Positions 34,469-45,122 of a stretch of 64,000 nucleotides of DNA are shown piece after piece (the first letter of the stretch is position 1; each line of letters begins with the position of its first letter). The notes beneath the pieces are model-generated. The model was not told the DNA's origin and ran no database searches. It saw nothing but the letters and a program-made list of their open reading frames with translations. The translations under genes were made by a program, and so were the position numbers. Location of the stretch: the NCBI GenBank assembly GCA_027924585.1, contig BSBM01000822.1:186001-250000 (forward strand), read 5' to 3'. This DNA comes from Larix kaempferi. Taxonomy: Eukaryota > Streptophyta > Pinopsida > Pinales > Pinaceae.

Positions 34469-37400
34469 TGTTAGAGCTGAAATTGTACCCCAATTTTAGT
34501 CTTTATTTCTTGTTTTTCTTTTTCTTTTCATTTTTCTTATTTCTTTTAGTCATACCATTTAAATCTTTTTATTTTATTTTTTATTGAACTTTGGCTTATA
34601 ATCACTTAATCTTCCTTTCAGTCTTCAAATATATGTTTTAATATTATTCCTAACCCTTGTATAAATATTTTATGAACATTTTGTGAATGAAATGTGACTT
34701 GGTACATTCCGACAGCGTAATCATTAGACTTTACACATATGGGCGCTGCCGGAATCGCGAATCATTGAAATTCATGGTCGACGTATGTCCAGATTCATAC
34801 ACTAGTTTTTATGAAGGATTTGCCTGATATTTTGGTCAGGAAGAACATAACATCTGTCAAGCTCGATACTCCAAAACATATGCCTTGAAAGAAGAGACCG
34901 TTGGTTAACCCTAGCTCCACATTTTCGTCTCTGCAAGAGGACCGAGACATATATTCATTGGTTTAAAGGAGCTCGTTTCAGACACATCAGGTATCCAGTG
35001 AAGCAATAAACATGAAGAAGAGTGGAAAATTGTGTAGACTCGAACCCGTTAACACTGAATGGGCGGAAGAGTTCCCCGAATGTGCATAATTGTTTAAAAG
35101 GGCTGGTTGGTTCTGCTTTTTTGAAAAAATCACAGGTTATAACATGGAGGTTACTCGATCCTTTGCGCAAACTTGTTCAAAATATTTTGTTGAATTCCAA
35201 ACCCTAAAGATTGAGCTAACCAAAGGCTTGATAGTTGAAACAATTGGTTTATCTATCGAAGGGGAACGCTGGTTCAAAAATATCCCATTTGAATTCGACC
35301 CAAGTTCATTCCTGTTGCCTGGATTCGAATCTCTGGATTGGAATAAGGGCATTCATCTCAGCGCTGTCAAACCAGAATGGAGGGAAGTGATCGGGACTGT
35401 GAAACATTATATAACCTGTGAAGGGAGGTTTGCTGTAGTATATAAATATCACTTCAGGTTCCTGTTACATACAAATGATCAATTGAAGATGAATTTACCA
35501 TTTTACTTCCTGAAAAGCCTTATCAAGATGTCAAACAGGGTAAAGGGTCATATCTATCATACAAATCAATCCTTCTTTCATCAGGGCCTGGTCAAATTGA
35601 TAGTTTCAACAGAGCTTAAGAAGAAGAACCGTGCTTGGCAGCACTTCCTGTTCTGGTCCGGATTTGAACCTGAGAAAATCGCAAATCAAGAGGAAGCTGA
35701 GAAATATGTTAGTAAACAGAGGAATTTTCAAGTAAGACACTGAGTTCAAAGAGAACTTACCATCGCAAAAAATTTAAAAGGGAAAATTATTGAAGAGGTG
35801 AACTCAGTAGAAGGATGTGGCTTGGAAAAAGAACCATAGCAAGAACATCTACTGGAAGAAAGGTCCTTGGAATCATGCAATGAAGATATCACATCATCCC
35901 CTGATGCTCCTTGTGTCACCAGGGAGAGGATAATAGAAGAAGGTATGGTTCCTTCTCCAAATACTGAAATTGTTATCAAGCCTTTATATGAACCTAAAAT
36001 ACCAAAGTGGAGGCCCAAAACTAGGGCAACAAACAAGTTAAGGATGAATATGAGAAAGGTTTTAAATCCTAAATTGGAAAGGGAGTAAATTGCAACAATT
36101 GAAGATTAGTCAGGTGAAGAAGAGCTCAGGGATAGGAAAGTGGAATTGAATTCATAACAACTCTTTAAAGATACAGAGAAGAATAATCAAAGTTTGACAT
36201 AATTAATGGAAAAGAGTTGTGAAGTTCATGAAGAAGAAAAGATTCCAAATTTTGAATTGGATCGAGCTCAGGAACTGCTCATTCAGAGGTTCCAACAGAG
36301 GACACGAATGTAAAAGAGTTAAAGGGGTTATATGAGACACAGGAAGATATTCTCATTAAAAAGCTTGAAATCTCTCCAAGATCAGATAATGAAGAAAATC
36401 CAGTATAGCAAGAGGCAATCCAAATAGGTTCAGAAGTTGAAATTCTCAATAAGTCATTACAACAATATAAAGTCTAGAATGAATATTTAAATGATTCAAA
36501 TGATAAGCTCATGCGGGCCAACATAATATTAAGAGAAGATTTGGAGGAAGTGAGTGGTCATTATCAAGAACTAATTACAGCTGCAAAGGAAGTGTTAAAA
36601 AGGAAAAATAATGCACAAAGCCTGATTGAGGAATTAACAAAACAAAATGTTGAATTATCAAACAAGGTCCAAGTGCTGGAAGCAGAGCAGGTTCGAATTC
36701 TAAGGAGGTCTCAAGCATTGGGTGGATTTACCATTCTGGAATAAGCAGCTCGTCAAATATGAGATAGAAGATGATCATACAACTGTCAAGCAAAGTTTGA
36801 CGACACATCTAGATGATAGATATGAAAGTCATAGTTTTAGGAGTTAGTTTTACTATTTTTAAAGACTCCTTTATTTTGTAAACCTCTAAACAGATCCGAA
36901 TCCCTAAAATGTGGATCTTTTGAACTATTTTTTGTAATTATAAAAGTGAGAAGATTAGTAAGAGTAGGGGTTGGATTTTTTTTTGTTTTTTGTTTTTTGT
37001 GGAAATGGTTAGATGCTATCTAGCTATTGTACTAGAGACATATGACAGACTCTCAGTAAGTTTTGAAGACTGTTTATTTGGAATGATACATATAATATAA
37101 GCCATGTTTGACCTATATTTTTAGTTGAAGTTTATGATCAGTTTGATCACCTTTCTTATCACTTTGTTTCTTGATAAAAGTTTTTTTATCCTGAGATGCT
37201 TTTAAGTTTTTGGACTTAACTAAATTATTTTGTGGATTGTTCTTTTATTTATGATCTTTGAAATTACTGTATATACATGGTTTATGTCTATGTTTCAGAC
37301 TTGTTTGTTCATATCTTCAAAGTTGATTTCTGATTTAGTCATCATATGTTGTTTGTATTTCATTACCCTATCCATGAATGATTCCTTCACAATTTACAAA

Positions 37401-37481
37401 ATTTAAACTATTTTCTAGGTTTTGGTTTTGGATGTTCTAGCTTGTACTTTTGTAGTCTAAGTACAATTTCTAGTGCAAACA
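34469..37481 (+). repeat. 3' LTR of element A, 3013 bp
   Basis: TGTTAGAGC ... GCAAACA. It is directly repeated from the 5' LTR, with the same inverted repeat (34706-34755) and the same internal gene (35012-36744). TGTATAAATA near 34659 is a TATA-like site. Confidence 0.92.
35012..36744 (+). pseudogene. LTR-resident protein gene, copy 2 (3' LTR of A), best-preserved N domain
   Basis: The ATG at 35012 is followed by a TAA near 35086. From 35090 to 35743 the globular domain is open for 217 codons: GLIVETIGLSIEGERWFKNI, HYITCEGRFAVVYKYHFRFL, PFYFLKSLIKMSNRVKGHIY, QSFFHQGLVKLIVSTELKKK and RAWQHFLFWSGFEPEKIAN. Next come a linker with PKTRATNKLRMNMRKVLNP (about 36010-36075), several stops, and a C-terminal coiled coil (36511-36744; RANIILREDLEEVSGHYQEL, LSNKVQVLEAEQVRILRRSQ). 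The same order holds in copy 1 and in the solo LTR. The N domain carries RYITCEGR-F and HFLFWSGF-type motifs common to all three copies. I cannot name the function. A role in RNA packaging, chromatin targeting or regulation would be a guess. Confidence 0.78.
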
Positions 37482-37676
37482 CCTTTGAATATAATAGCAT
37501 AAATATTTTTGAGCGAGGTGAAAATCTTTTCCAAATGAAGGTATCATTTTGGACTTAATGGAACAATTCTCATAGTCCAAAAATGCACGTACATAACAAA
37601 GTCTAAAAACCCTTTTATGCATGTAGCGATATAGGTTCAAGATCTTGATCAATAGTGGGCACATATTTTCATTAGT
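37482..37676 (-). other. Leader of the copia element (right-hand remnant)
   Basis: 195 bp between element A and the copia primer-binding site. If the nested model holds, this is the first part of the copia leader, cut off by element A. Confidence 0.5.
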
Positions 37677-37688
37677 GCTTTGATACCA
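37677..37688 (-). other. Copia primer-binding site (minus strand)
   Basis: GCTTTGATACCA on the plus strand reads TGGTATCAAAGC on the minus strand. That is one change from the initiator tRNA-Met site TGGTATCAGAGC. It abuts the right-hand copia LTR on the correct side. Confidence 0.8.
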
Positions 37689-38137
37689 TGTTCAAAAAAA
37701 TATGGTATTTCCATATAGGTCAACACCTTAAGAAACTACACACACAAATAGATAACAAATTATCACACTAGTCTATTACTTGGTTAATACCCTCAAAGAG
37801 GGAAACAATCCATGAACCCAGTCAATGCAACTACTTGAGGCAATATATTAATGCAAAAGGAAAATATTATACACATGAATTTCTCATAGTCGGCCGTCAA
37901 AAAATGACCCTCCATGCTCTTTAAATAGAGATCACAAACCAGTCAAGTGTTAAGCCATGTATCGATATTCGTTAGTATCGAGGAGAAGATGAATCATCAA
38001 ATCACTTTACGTTTAGGAAATATTGTGATCATCAAGTTATATAAGTACAAATGCATACTAAAGAATCACATTTAACCTAGAGACACATTAGAACAAGTTG
38101 ATCTTAACTGAATCCTAAGTGTTTAAATATCCCAACA
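37689..38137 (-). repeat. 5' LTR of the copia element (minus strand)
   Basis: 449 bp, the partner of 19246-19680. It starts TGTTCAAAAAAATATGG and ends CCCAACA. The 5-mers outside the pair, GCAAT (19241-19245) and ACATT (38138-38142), agree at only three of five positions. The pairing is therefore supported by homology and orientation, not by a clean TSD. Confidence 0.75.
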
Positions 38138-40211
38138 ACATTGTAGATACAACAAGGACCCTGGTGGGTCCTTTAGGAGGCAAGGGTGGGTCCATGCCAA
38201 CACTTTTCAAATTTGTATGTGTAAAGGTAGCCTTAGTAGCAACAATTCTAGGCACAAGTGCCAGTGGAAAAGAATTGTTTTGGGGAGGAGGGAAGATGGA
38301 AGAGTAATCATATGACTCTTCCCCATATCTCTTAATGAAGAGATGGTAGGATTTGGGTTTCCGCAATCATCATTGCTAATCAAACGAGAAGTTGGATTGG
38401 CATTCCAAGTGTGATTTGCAGAAGGGTCCACATTGTGTTTCTCATAAATGTTCAAGTGAGGATGAAATTTTATGGAAAAGGTGACGAGGGTGGTTTCTCA
38501 TTAGGTTTATCACTTAAGTACAAATGGAATGTTTATGTAGTGCATCAAAGTGGACAAAGAAGTGGAATTTCTTCCTTCTCACTCCTCTCTACATGTTTTG
38601 ATGATTTTGTCTTCCTATATTTACACTTCAAGAAGGGGTTCTTCTCCATAAACTCATCCCTTACCATCATAAACCAAATAGAAGTGATGGACTATCAATT
38701 TACTACTCCAAACCATACTAATAAAACCAATGCAACAATCACATCATGAATGTTATCCAAAACTAGTAAGTAGAACTATTGTAGATATTTCATGTTGTAG
38801 AATGCATTAGATAAGCTATGTGGGGTTGATAGGTTTAAATAAACAAGGAAATTTAAATGAAAATAAGAGTCCTTGTAGGTAGGCAAGAGAAAAAATTCTT
38901 AAATCATGGGAATATTCACATCATCATGGAGTAGTTATGTAGTGCGAGGAGCACACTTTCAAACTCTTATAAATTTGAATTGTGTAACAAGAAGTACTAT
39001 TAGAAGGGTTGGATAGGATTGGATAAGCTCATAGATTCTCTCAAATTTCAAAACCAAGGATAAATAAACAAGATCATGCCACATTTCCCAAACATATCAC
39101 CTCTACCACATAGCTCATAAGGCATGCCAAAGGTCAACTATAAGTAAAGGTTCTCAAACAATGTTTTTGTCAGTGATGATGAATAAACAAAAAACTCTTA
39201 GAAATCCTTATATCATCAAAGTGAGAACATGATTGTACAGTTCCAAATCTAATAAAACCAACATATCTTTGTGCATTGACATTGTGAGCATTGAACCAAA
39301 ATTAAATACTAAGCATGCATGCATGGCACTCTTCCTATACATGAAAAACAATGTTATGAACATAATATGAGGTCCTCCATGCATCAAAACTTGGGGTTCA
39401 ACTAAAACAACACACCTTTTCTCCCAACAACATAAAGTTCCACACAATATACAACATAGAGAGAGGAGCATTGACAACACAAAGGCTAAGTGTGAGTAGA
39501 GGTCCAAAGGAGGTCTAGGAGGTAAATAAAACCACTCAACACGATACCCATAGTGATCCAAAAAACAAATCACATCCATAGCAAGCCAAACCAATGCATC
39601 AAGATGGGGCTTGACGAAAGGTATACCCATGTCATATTCTTATGCCAATATCTAGGACAAAGCTAAGAAAATATTGCAGCTATCAAACCATGAATTGGTA
39701 GCACCATCAATTTATCACCAATAAAATCAAATGCTTAGTACCAAAAATATGACACTATTCGAAAAGAGGCCTAAGAATAAGAATCACCATAATCTCTAAA
39801 ACCGCATAATAATCAGATTGTTAATATCTACCATCCATTTGATAGAACCATTTCCCATAGCTTCTATGGAAAGTTGATGCCAACAAGGAGGGTAAGGAAA
39901 ATGAGTAAGGTTGAAATGAACACACAGTGGCCAAGTCAGATGATAATCAAATGCAAAAGGTAGTACTAGGGATTCACTTAGTTTGAAAGGAATCCAGAAT
40001 GGTATCTTTGAACTTATAGTATGAGGTCTATTGAAAAGAAGGCTAGGGATTTACCATGGTTAGTAAAATAATGCCACAAACTCTAAGGCAAAGGCACAAC
40101 CTAAGAAGGCTCAATCTTCTAATAAAGAAATATTTCCATGGTGATTAACACCATAAAAGAGTTAAGGATACAAAGTATAAACATATAGACAAGGAAAATC
40201 GTGGCCCATAG
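38138..40211. other. Flanking DNA, no recognised gene
   Basis: Several short frames exist on both strands (38115-38366, 38207-38455 and 39208-39630 minus; 38411-38749 plus). None resembles a known protein and they look like chance frames in moderately AT-rich DNA. The stretch was contiguous with 62618 onwards before element B inserted. Confidence 0.45.
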
Positions 40212-40867
40212 TGTTATCGGTCAAATTAGCACTTCTTCGTCCGTGATCACATCGCCTTGTTGATCACACAAAAGGACACTATGGATGGAAGAGCTTACTT
40301 GACCTTGGATGTGTTGGAGCTGAATCCTTACTCCTTCAACTTAAAAACTTATTTTTTCTGACACCTTCACCATAAAGTCGTGACTCCTATACTGGACACA
40401 TTGTGAGTCACTCACGAGTCACTCACGAGTCTGAAGAAATTCCAAGTCAAGAGAGAGGAGAAGGAGCCTAGGGCCTGGTTACGAAGGTGCCTGATGCAGA
40501 GGCGGGTATAATATGATGTATTTGCTTCATTCATTAATAAGATTGTACATTCTTCCTTTCCCAACATAATCTGTTTTATATGTTGTAAATTTGATGATTA
40601 ATTGATGTTTCATGCTATTATAAATGCCAATTTTTTTATATGTGATCAAATTGGTTTGAGGAAGGTCTAGGTTTGTTTTGCAGGATGATACATCAGGGAG
40701 CAAAGGAGGAGAAAGCTAGGATCAAACTTCAGAATAAGGTGCATGTATTTCTAGTCTCTAACTCATTTGATTAAGTATATGTATGTGCAGAACCTTGTAT
40801 GTCCATCTTACACCCTTGTATGTTGATAGTCTCTATCGCCTACTATAAGGTAAAATCCCTAACAACA
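40212..40867 (+). repeat. 5' LTR of element B, shortened to 656 bp
   Basis: It starts TGTTATCGG and ends CTAACAACA. It matches the 3' LTR but lacks the block corresponding to about 61808-62174, replaced by a small repeat (two copies of GAGTCACTCAC). The missing block holds the CATAAATA TATA-like site. Confidence 0.92.
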
Positions 40868-40871
40868 GAAC

Positions 40872-40890
40872 TGGCGACTCTGCTGGGGAC
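40872..40890 (+). other. Primer-binding site of element B
   Basis: TGGCGACTCTGCTGGGGAC starts four bases after the LTR. As I recall, this form matches the tRNA-Arg site of Ogre/Tat elements. Confidence 0.8.
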
Positions 40891-43012
40891 ACCTTCTTGT
40901 TTCTTCTTCTTTGGGGATCTTTGGTTTCTTCAGTTTCATAATTTTCCCAGTTTCTTTTGAGGTCTTTAGGGTTTCTTTTTTGATTGCTTTGTGTTGGATC
41001 AGTCCAGTCTGGTTTGCAAAGTTTCTTTTCTTCTTTTATTAGTACCTACCTGTGTGTTTCTTGTATATACAGACACGCACTTTCTGTTGTACCACGAGTT
41101 GTAGGATCTGCTACCCGCGCACATTCAGTTGCACCCATGAGCTGTCTGTTTATACAGTCGCGAGTTTCCTTTAAAAGATCTGAACTTTGATTTAGGGTTT
41201 GATCTTGGGTTTTTGGTCTGATTTTGGATTTTGCTTTGCTTTCTGGTACTTGCTAGACACTTTTATGTCTCTTCTGGGTCTATTCACAACCTTTTTAGAG
41301 GCCCTTTGATGTTCTTGTTTTGATTCAACGGATTTTGGTTTCCATTCTTTCTTTTTATAAGGTTTTTTGAATCCCACTCGCGACTTGTCGGTATATACAG
41401 TCGCGCACATTTTCCCCTAGCCGCGAGTTGCTAGTATACATAGCCGCAGTTTCACCGCAAGTTGTTGCATATAATAGCCACAAGTATTTCCTGATTTTTT
41501 CCTTTTTCATTAGGGTTTGACTTCAATGGGGTTTTTCTTTAGTTTTGAAAGTCCTTGTGAGTTTGGATACCTCTCGAACATTGTTCAAGGTGCTCTGAAT
41601 CTGTTTTGGAACCTCTTTGATAATTTCTCTTTGAGTCATTGTGTTTGTAAAGTTTCCCTAGCTTGCTATCCCATCTTCTGTTTGGCGGATGCTTCTTTCT
41701 TTTGTTTTCTGATGTTCAGGAACAGTTTGGTTTTTGCACAAAGATCCTTCTGTTTTTCCATCTTACGCATCGGTTTTTCTTTTTGGCATCTTGTTCCAAA
41801 AGTTTAGTTACTTCTGTCAAGCAACTTTTTGGGTAAAGTCTTTGTCGATCTTGCTTTAGGTATGTTTGTTTTAAGCCTTGGGCCATCTTTCTTTACTCAC
41901 GCAGATTGATAAGTCTTGTTAGTTCATTATTTTCATTGGAATTTCTTTCATAGCTAGAGAAAAGATCAAGTTTGAAAAACAAAGGAGCTTATTTTACAAG
42001 ATTTGTCAATTTATTTTTCGAAGTAGGGTAGTTACATTGCTATTAACTTTGAGAACAAAACAAAAAAAATAAACTTTTATGCTTAGATTTGATTAGATTT
42101 TGCGTTTTGAAAGAACAAACGAAAAAGAAAAATTGCGAGGTTACATTTTTGATATGCACTTTGCTTACAGTTGTAACCATGCCACACACTACACTACACC
42201 TTGAGTAATTAACATCCCATAAAAAGAACTTAATTTAAAATTTATTAGTAACATTTCTTTTTAGGGTTACAGGACATTAACTAGCTTAGGCTAGGATTTC
42301 AGAATATATCACACTTAAACTTTGTGAAATCATTGAAACTCTCAAATCGTAGTGCAGACTATATTCTAGTAAATCCATTTTTGTGGTGGTGTTCCGGGAA
42401 GCTCCACTTAAACTAGAGTTAAGCATGAGGTCGTGTGAGACTGGAATTGTTGGGGATAGCCCCCCACTTTCCTTTTGAGCATACACCAGGGTTGATTTGC
42501 GTACGGGGGTCCATTAGTGCCTTGTGCATTCTTGGATTCCGGGCCTAGCTACCCTGCCCATGTGTTTTGGCTGGACTTGCAACTGTCCCCCCAGGAATTT
42601 TCTGCATTTGTGGTATCCTTAGAATCTTGACCTTAGGGCTCTACACAGGTATAGTGGAAGGCTATTTCCACTGCACCTAGGAAAAACACGAAAGGTAACC
42701 CTCTACAATAATCCAGGGAGGGCGGTTTGGTGATTCAAATGCTTGCACCCATAGGACCTATATTGGATGCTGTGTAACTGACCTTTAATATTCTACTAGT
42801 TTGTTCTGGGCCCTTATCATCCCAGACTAACTTTTGCGAATATTATCTTCATTTTCCTAGTATTGATTACTATAGGACATTTTTAGTGGTATGTTGTTTG
42901 CTCCTTAGTTGTTAGTGGCCACTAGGTTTCTACACTTAATTTATTTTTTATAATTGTGGAGGACCAACCTCTCCGTAGTTCATAAAGGTTGCAAAACCTT
43001 CCCCCACACACT
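40891..43012 (+). other. Untranslated leader of element B
   Basis: About 2.1 kb. No gene is visible: frames at 40984, 41517 and 41192 (minus) are by-products of T/C-rich DNA. Between 41060 and 41470, imperfect copies of a motif with CGCGAGTT and TATATACAGTCGCG alternate. The same CGCGAGTTG theme appears in the 3' LTR near 61852. Confidence 0.6.
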
Positions 43013-45122
43013 ATGGAGCCTCCACCGCCACCTCAATGCTGGAGGACTAATTCCCATGGTTCATACGAACTTACGGGCACAACGGAACCACCCATATAAC
43101 CACACCCCATAACTCAGTATCAATAGGTTCATAATATTGTTGAGGTTGAATACATAACCACTCAAGAGTTTAACACACCCTTCAACCCTCCTTTGACAGG
43201 ACCTAACTATCCCTTACTCGAAAGTGTAGTTTCTCTAGGTCAACCGGAGTTTAGTTCATATTGGTTTACACCTGGTTTCTTCATGGCTAACACAAGGGAC
43301 GAGTCAGGAGTTCCCCATACTCCTACTTCAACCATTATATCGAGAGGTTTCTCTCCTTCTTTCACACACACATCGGTACCTAGCTCTTTGCAGGCCACCT
43401 CTGCTTCGAGCCCTCCGTTCAGTTTCAATACTGGTTCCTTGCGTATGTCAGGCTCTTCAAATTCGACATCAGCTATTCCTTTTTGTTCCACTGTTGGATC
43501 GTCCAATATCCCTTTTTCAGGGATACCTTCAGTACTGTTTACATCATCTCCTTTTATACAACAGTCTAAGGGTAATCCCCAGTCTGCTCCTTTCAGTCAT
43601 CGTTTTCCTTGGTTTGGAGGACACATAGATCCTTCTACACCTTTTGTAGGCTCAATTCCTACTTCGTCCACACCCTTTGTGGGCTCGATGCATGTTTCGT
43701 CTGTTACATCTATACTTGGGTTTAACCCCTTCACAGGTTCTAATGTACATCCATATAATGTACCTGTAGGGAGTATTCCCTTTTCACTGTTTGGTGGAGG
43801 GGGTGGTAACTTTTTTAACCCACATTTTAGGGGGGATAACACCCAACCACAATGGATGAACACCCAAGGAAGAAATCCTTTGTCTTACGGTTGGAGAAAC
43901 TTCAATAATGCTTTCACTTCACAACCGGTGGCTGGGGGAAACCTCAACCGACAGTATAGGAGCCAGGTTTTGGGAAGTTCCCCCTACCGAACTCCTGTTT
44001 ATCAAATTCCATCGACAAGACCCCATTTTCCCTTTCTGGAAACTCTTAAATTGCCAGATCTTTCAAAACTAACAAATGATCATGTGCGACATCATCCCGC
44101 ATGGCCACCATTTCCAAGTAAGTTTCCTTTTGACATTCCAAAGTTTGAAGGCAAGACGGGCAAAGACCCTAGTGACCATGTCACTACCTTTGATCTTTAG
44201 TGTTCTTCCAACTCCTTGAATGACGATTCCATTAGGTTGAGGCTCTTTCAAAGGACATTAACTAGTGTCGCGGCTAAGTGGCACATAGAACTACCTGCCG
44301 CAGCTTATGACAACTTTTGGGATTTGGAAACAATCTTTTTGAACCACTTTCAACTTCCTGTCCGGTATGATGCCGGCATAGAACTTCTGTCGAATTTCAA
44401 GCAGAATAAGGCCACTCACTTATCTGATCACATTCAAGAGTGGCGAAGGGGAAAGAGGCTCATCAAAGCTGAAATCCCCCCAGAGTTTCTATTAGAGTGG
44501 TACTTGAAATCACTCCTTCCTTACATCTCTAAGGATGTAGCAAATTCCGGGGTGTCTTTTGAGGAGGAATCCATCCTTAGGACCCAACAACTTGATTTTG
44601 TATATGCTCAATCTGGGATCCTATACGAGATTATACCTGATGCACCGAGATCTAATATTGATCTGGGTAAACCAAAGCCTGGACCGCATGTCAATGGAAT
44701 CGTCGGTTCAGTAGACACAACAACACTCGAAGCTTTGACCAAGCAATTTCATGCTTTATCTATAAAGCAGTCTGCTATAGAAGAAACTATGGTTGCGACC
44801 TCCACTTCAACAATGGAATCTACGCAACAAGTGCAGACAAACCAAAAGGGTCCTCGGCAACCCAACAACAATAAGAATAAGGGTAAGAAAGGGGAAGGGA
44901 ACCATCAAAAACCCTGAAACATCGAGAATGCCAAGGAGGGCAAGAAGGATAAAAAGAAAGTCAAGTTTTCTTGCAAGTTATGCAAGGATGACCACCTTAC
45001 CCACCGGTGCCCTCTTATGGAAGTGTCCCAGAAGCTCCTCCGTGAGAAGAAACCAGTTATCCCAAAGGATCCATTCCCTCATGGACAAGGCTTAGCTTCT
45101 GGAAACTCTAGTGCTGGGAGCA
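43013..45122 (+). pseudogene. gag of element B, broken and cut by an insertion
   Basis: One frame runs from the ATG at 43013 (MEPPPPPQCWRTNSHGSYEL) to 45122, with stops at 43097, 43124, 44198 and 44915. The N-terminal third is a proline-, serine- and threonine-rich linker. The capsid-like region follows (PFDIPKFEGKTGKDPSDHVT, RLFQRTLTSVAAKWHIELP, FLNHFQLPVRYDAGIELLSN, FKQNKATHLSDHIQEWR). Near 44960-45011 a zinc knuckle reads FSCKLCKDDHLTHRCP, which is CX2CX3HX4C, one residue shorter than the standard spacing. At 45122 the frame is interrupted by the 4.79-kb insertion and resumes in phase at 49921. Confidence 0.9.

Larger units (their letters stand above)
25051..37481 (+). mobile_element. Ty3/gypsy element A, 12.4 kb, 3-kb gene-bearing LTRs
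   Basis: Two LTRs (25051-28045 and 34469-37481) flank gag, protease, an extra RNase H, RT, RNase H and integrase. Flanking 5-mers CATTT (25046-25050) and CCTTT (37482-37486) fit a TSD with one change. The primer site matches the tRNA-Asp type known from Athila-like elements. The extra RNase H is a feature of the related Tat lineage. I therefore place it in the Athila/Tat group without choosing further. All genes are broken. Confidence 0.9.

Noticed and set aside
39208-39630. 140-codon minus-strand frame in flanking DNA
   Set aside because: Hydrophobic, leucine-rich low-complexity translation of A- and C-rich DNA. No motif or splice context.
41192-41410. Lysine- and proline-rich minus-strand frame
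   Set aside because: It is the complement of T- and C-rich leader sequence of element B, with no conserved motif.
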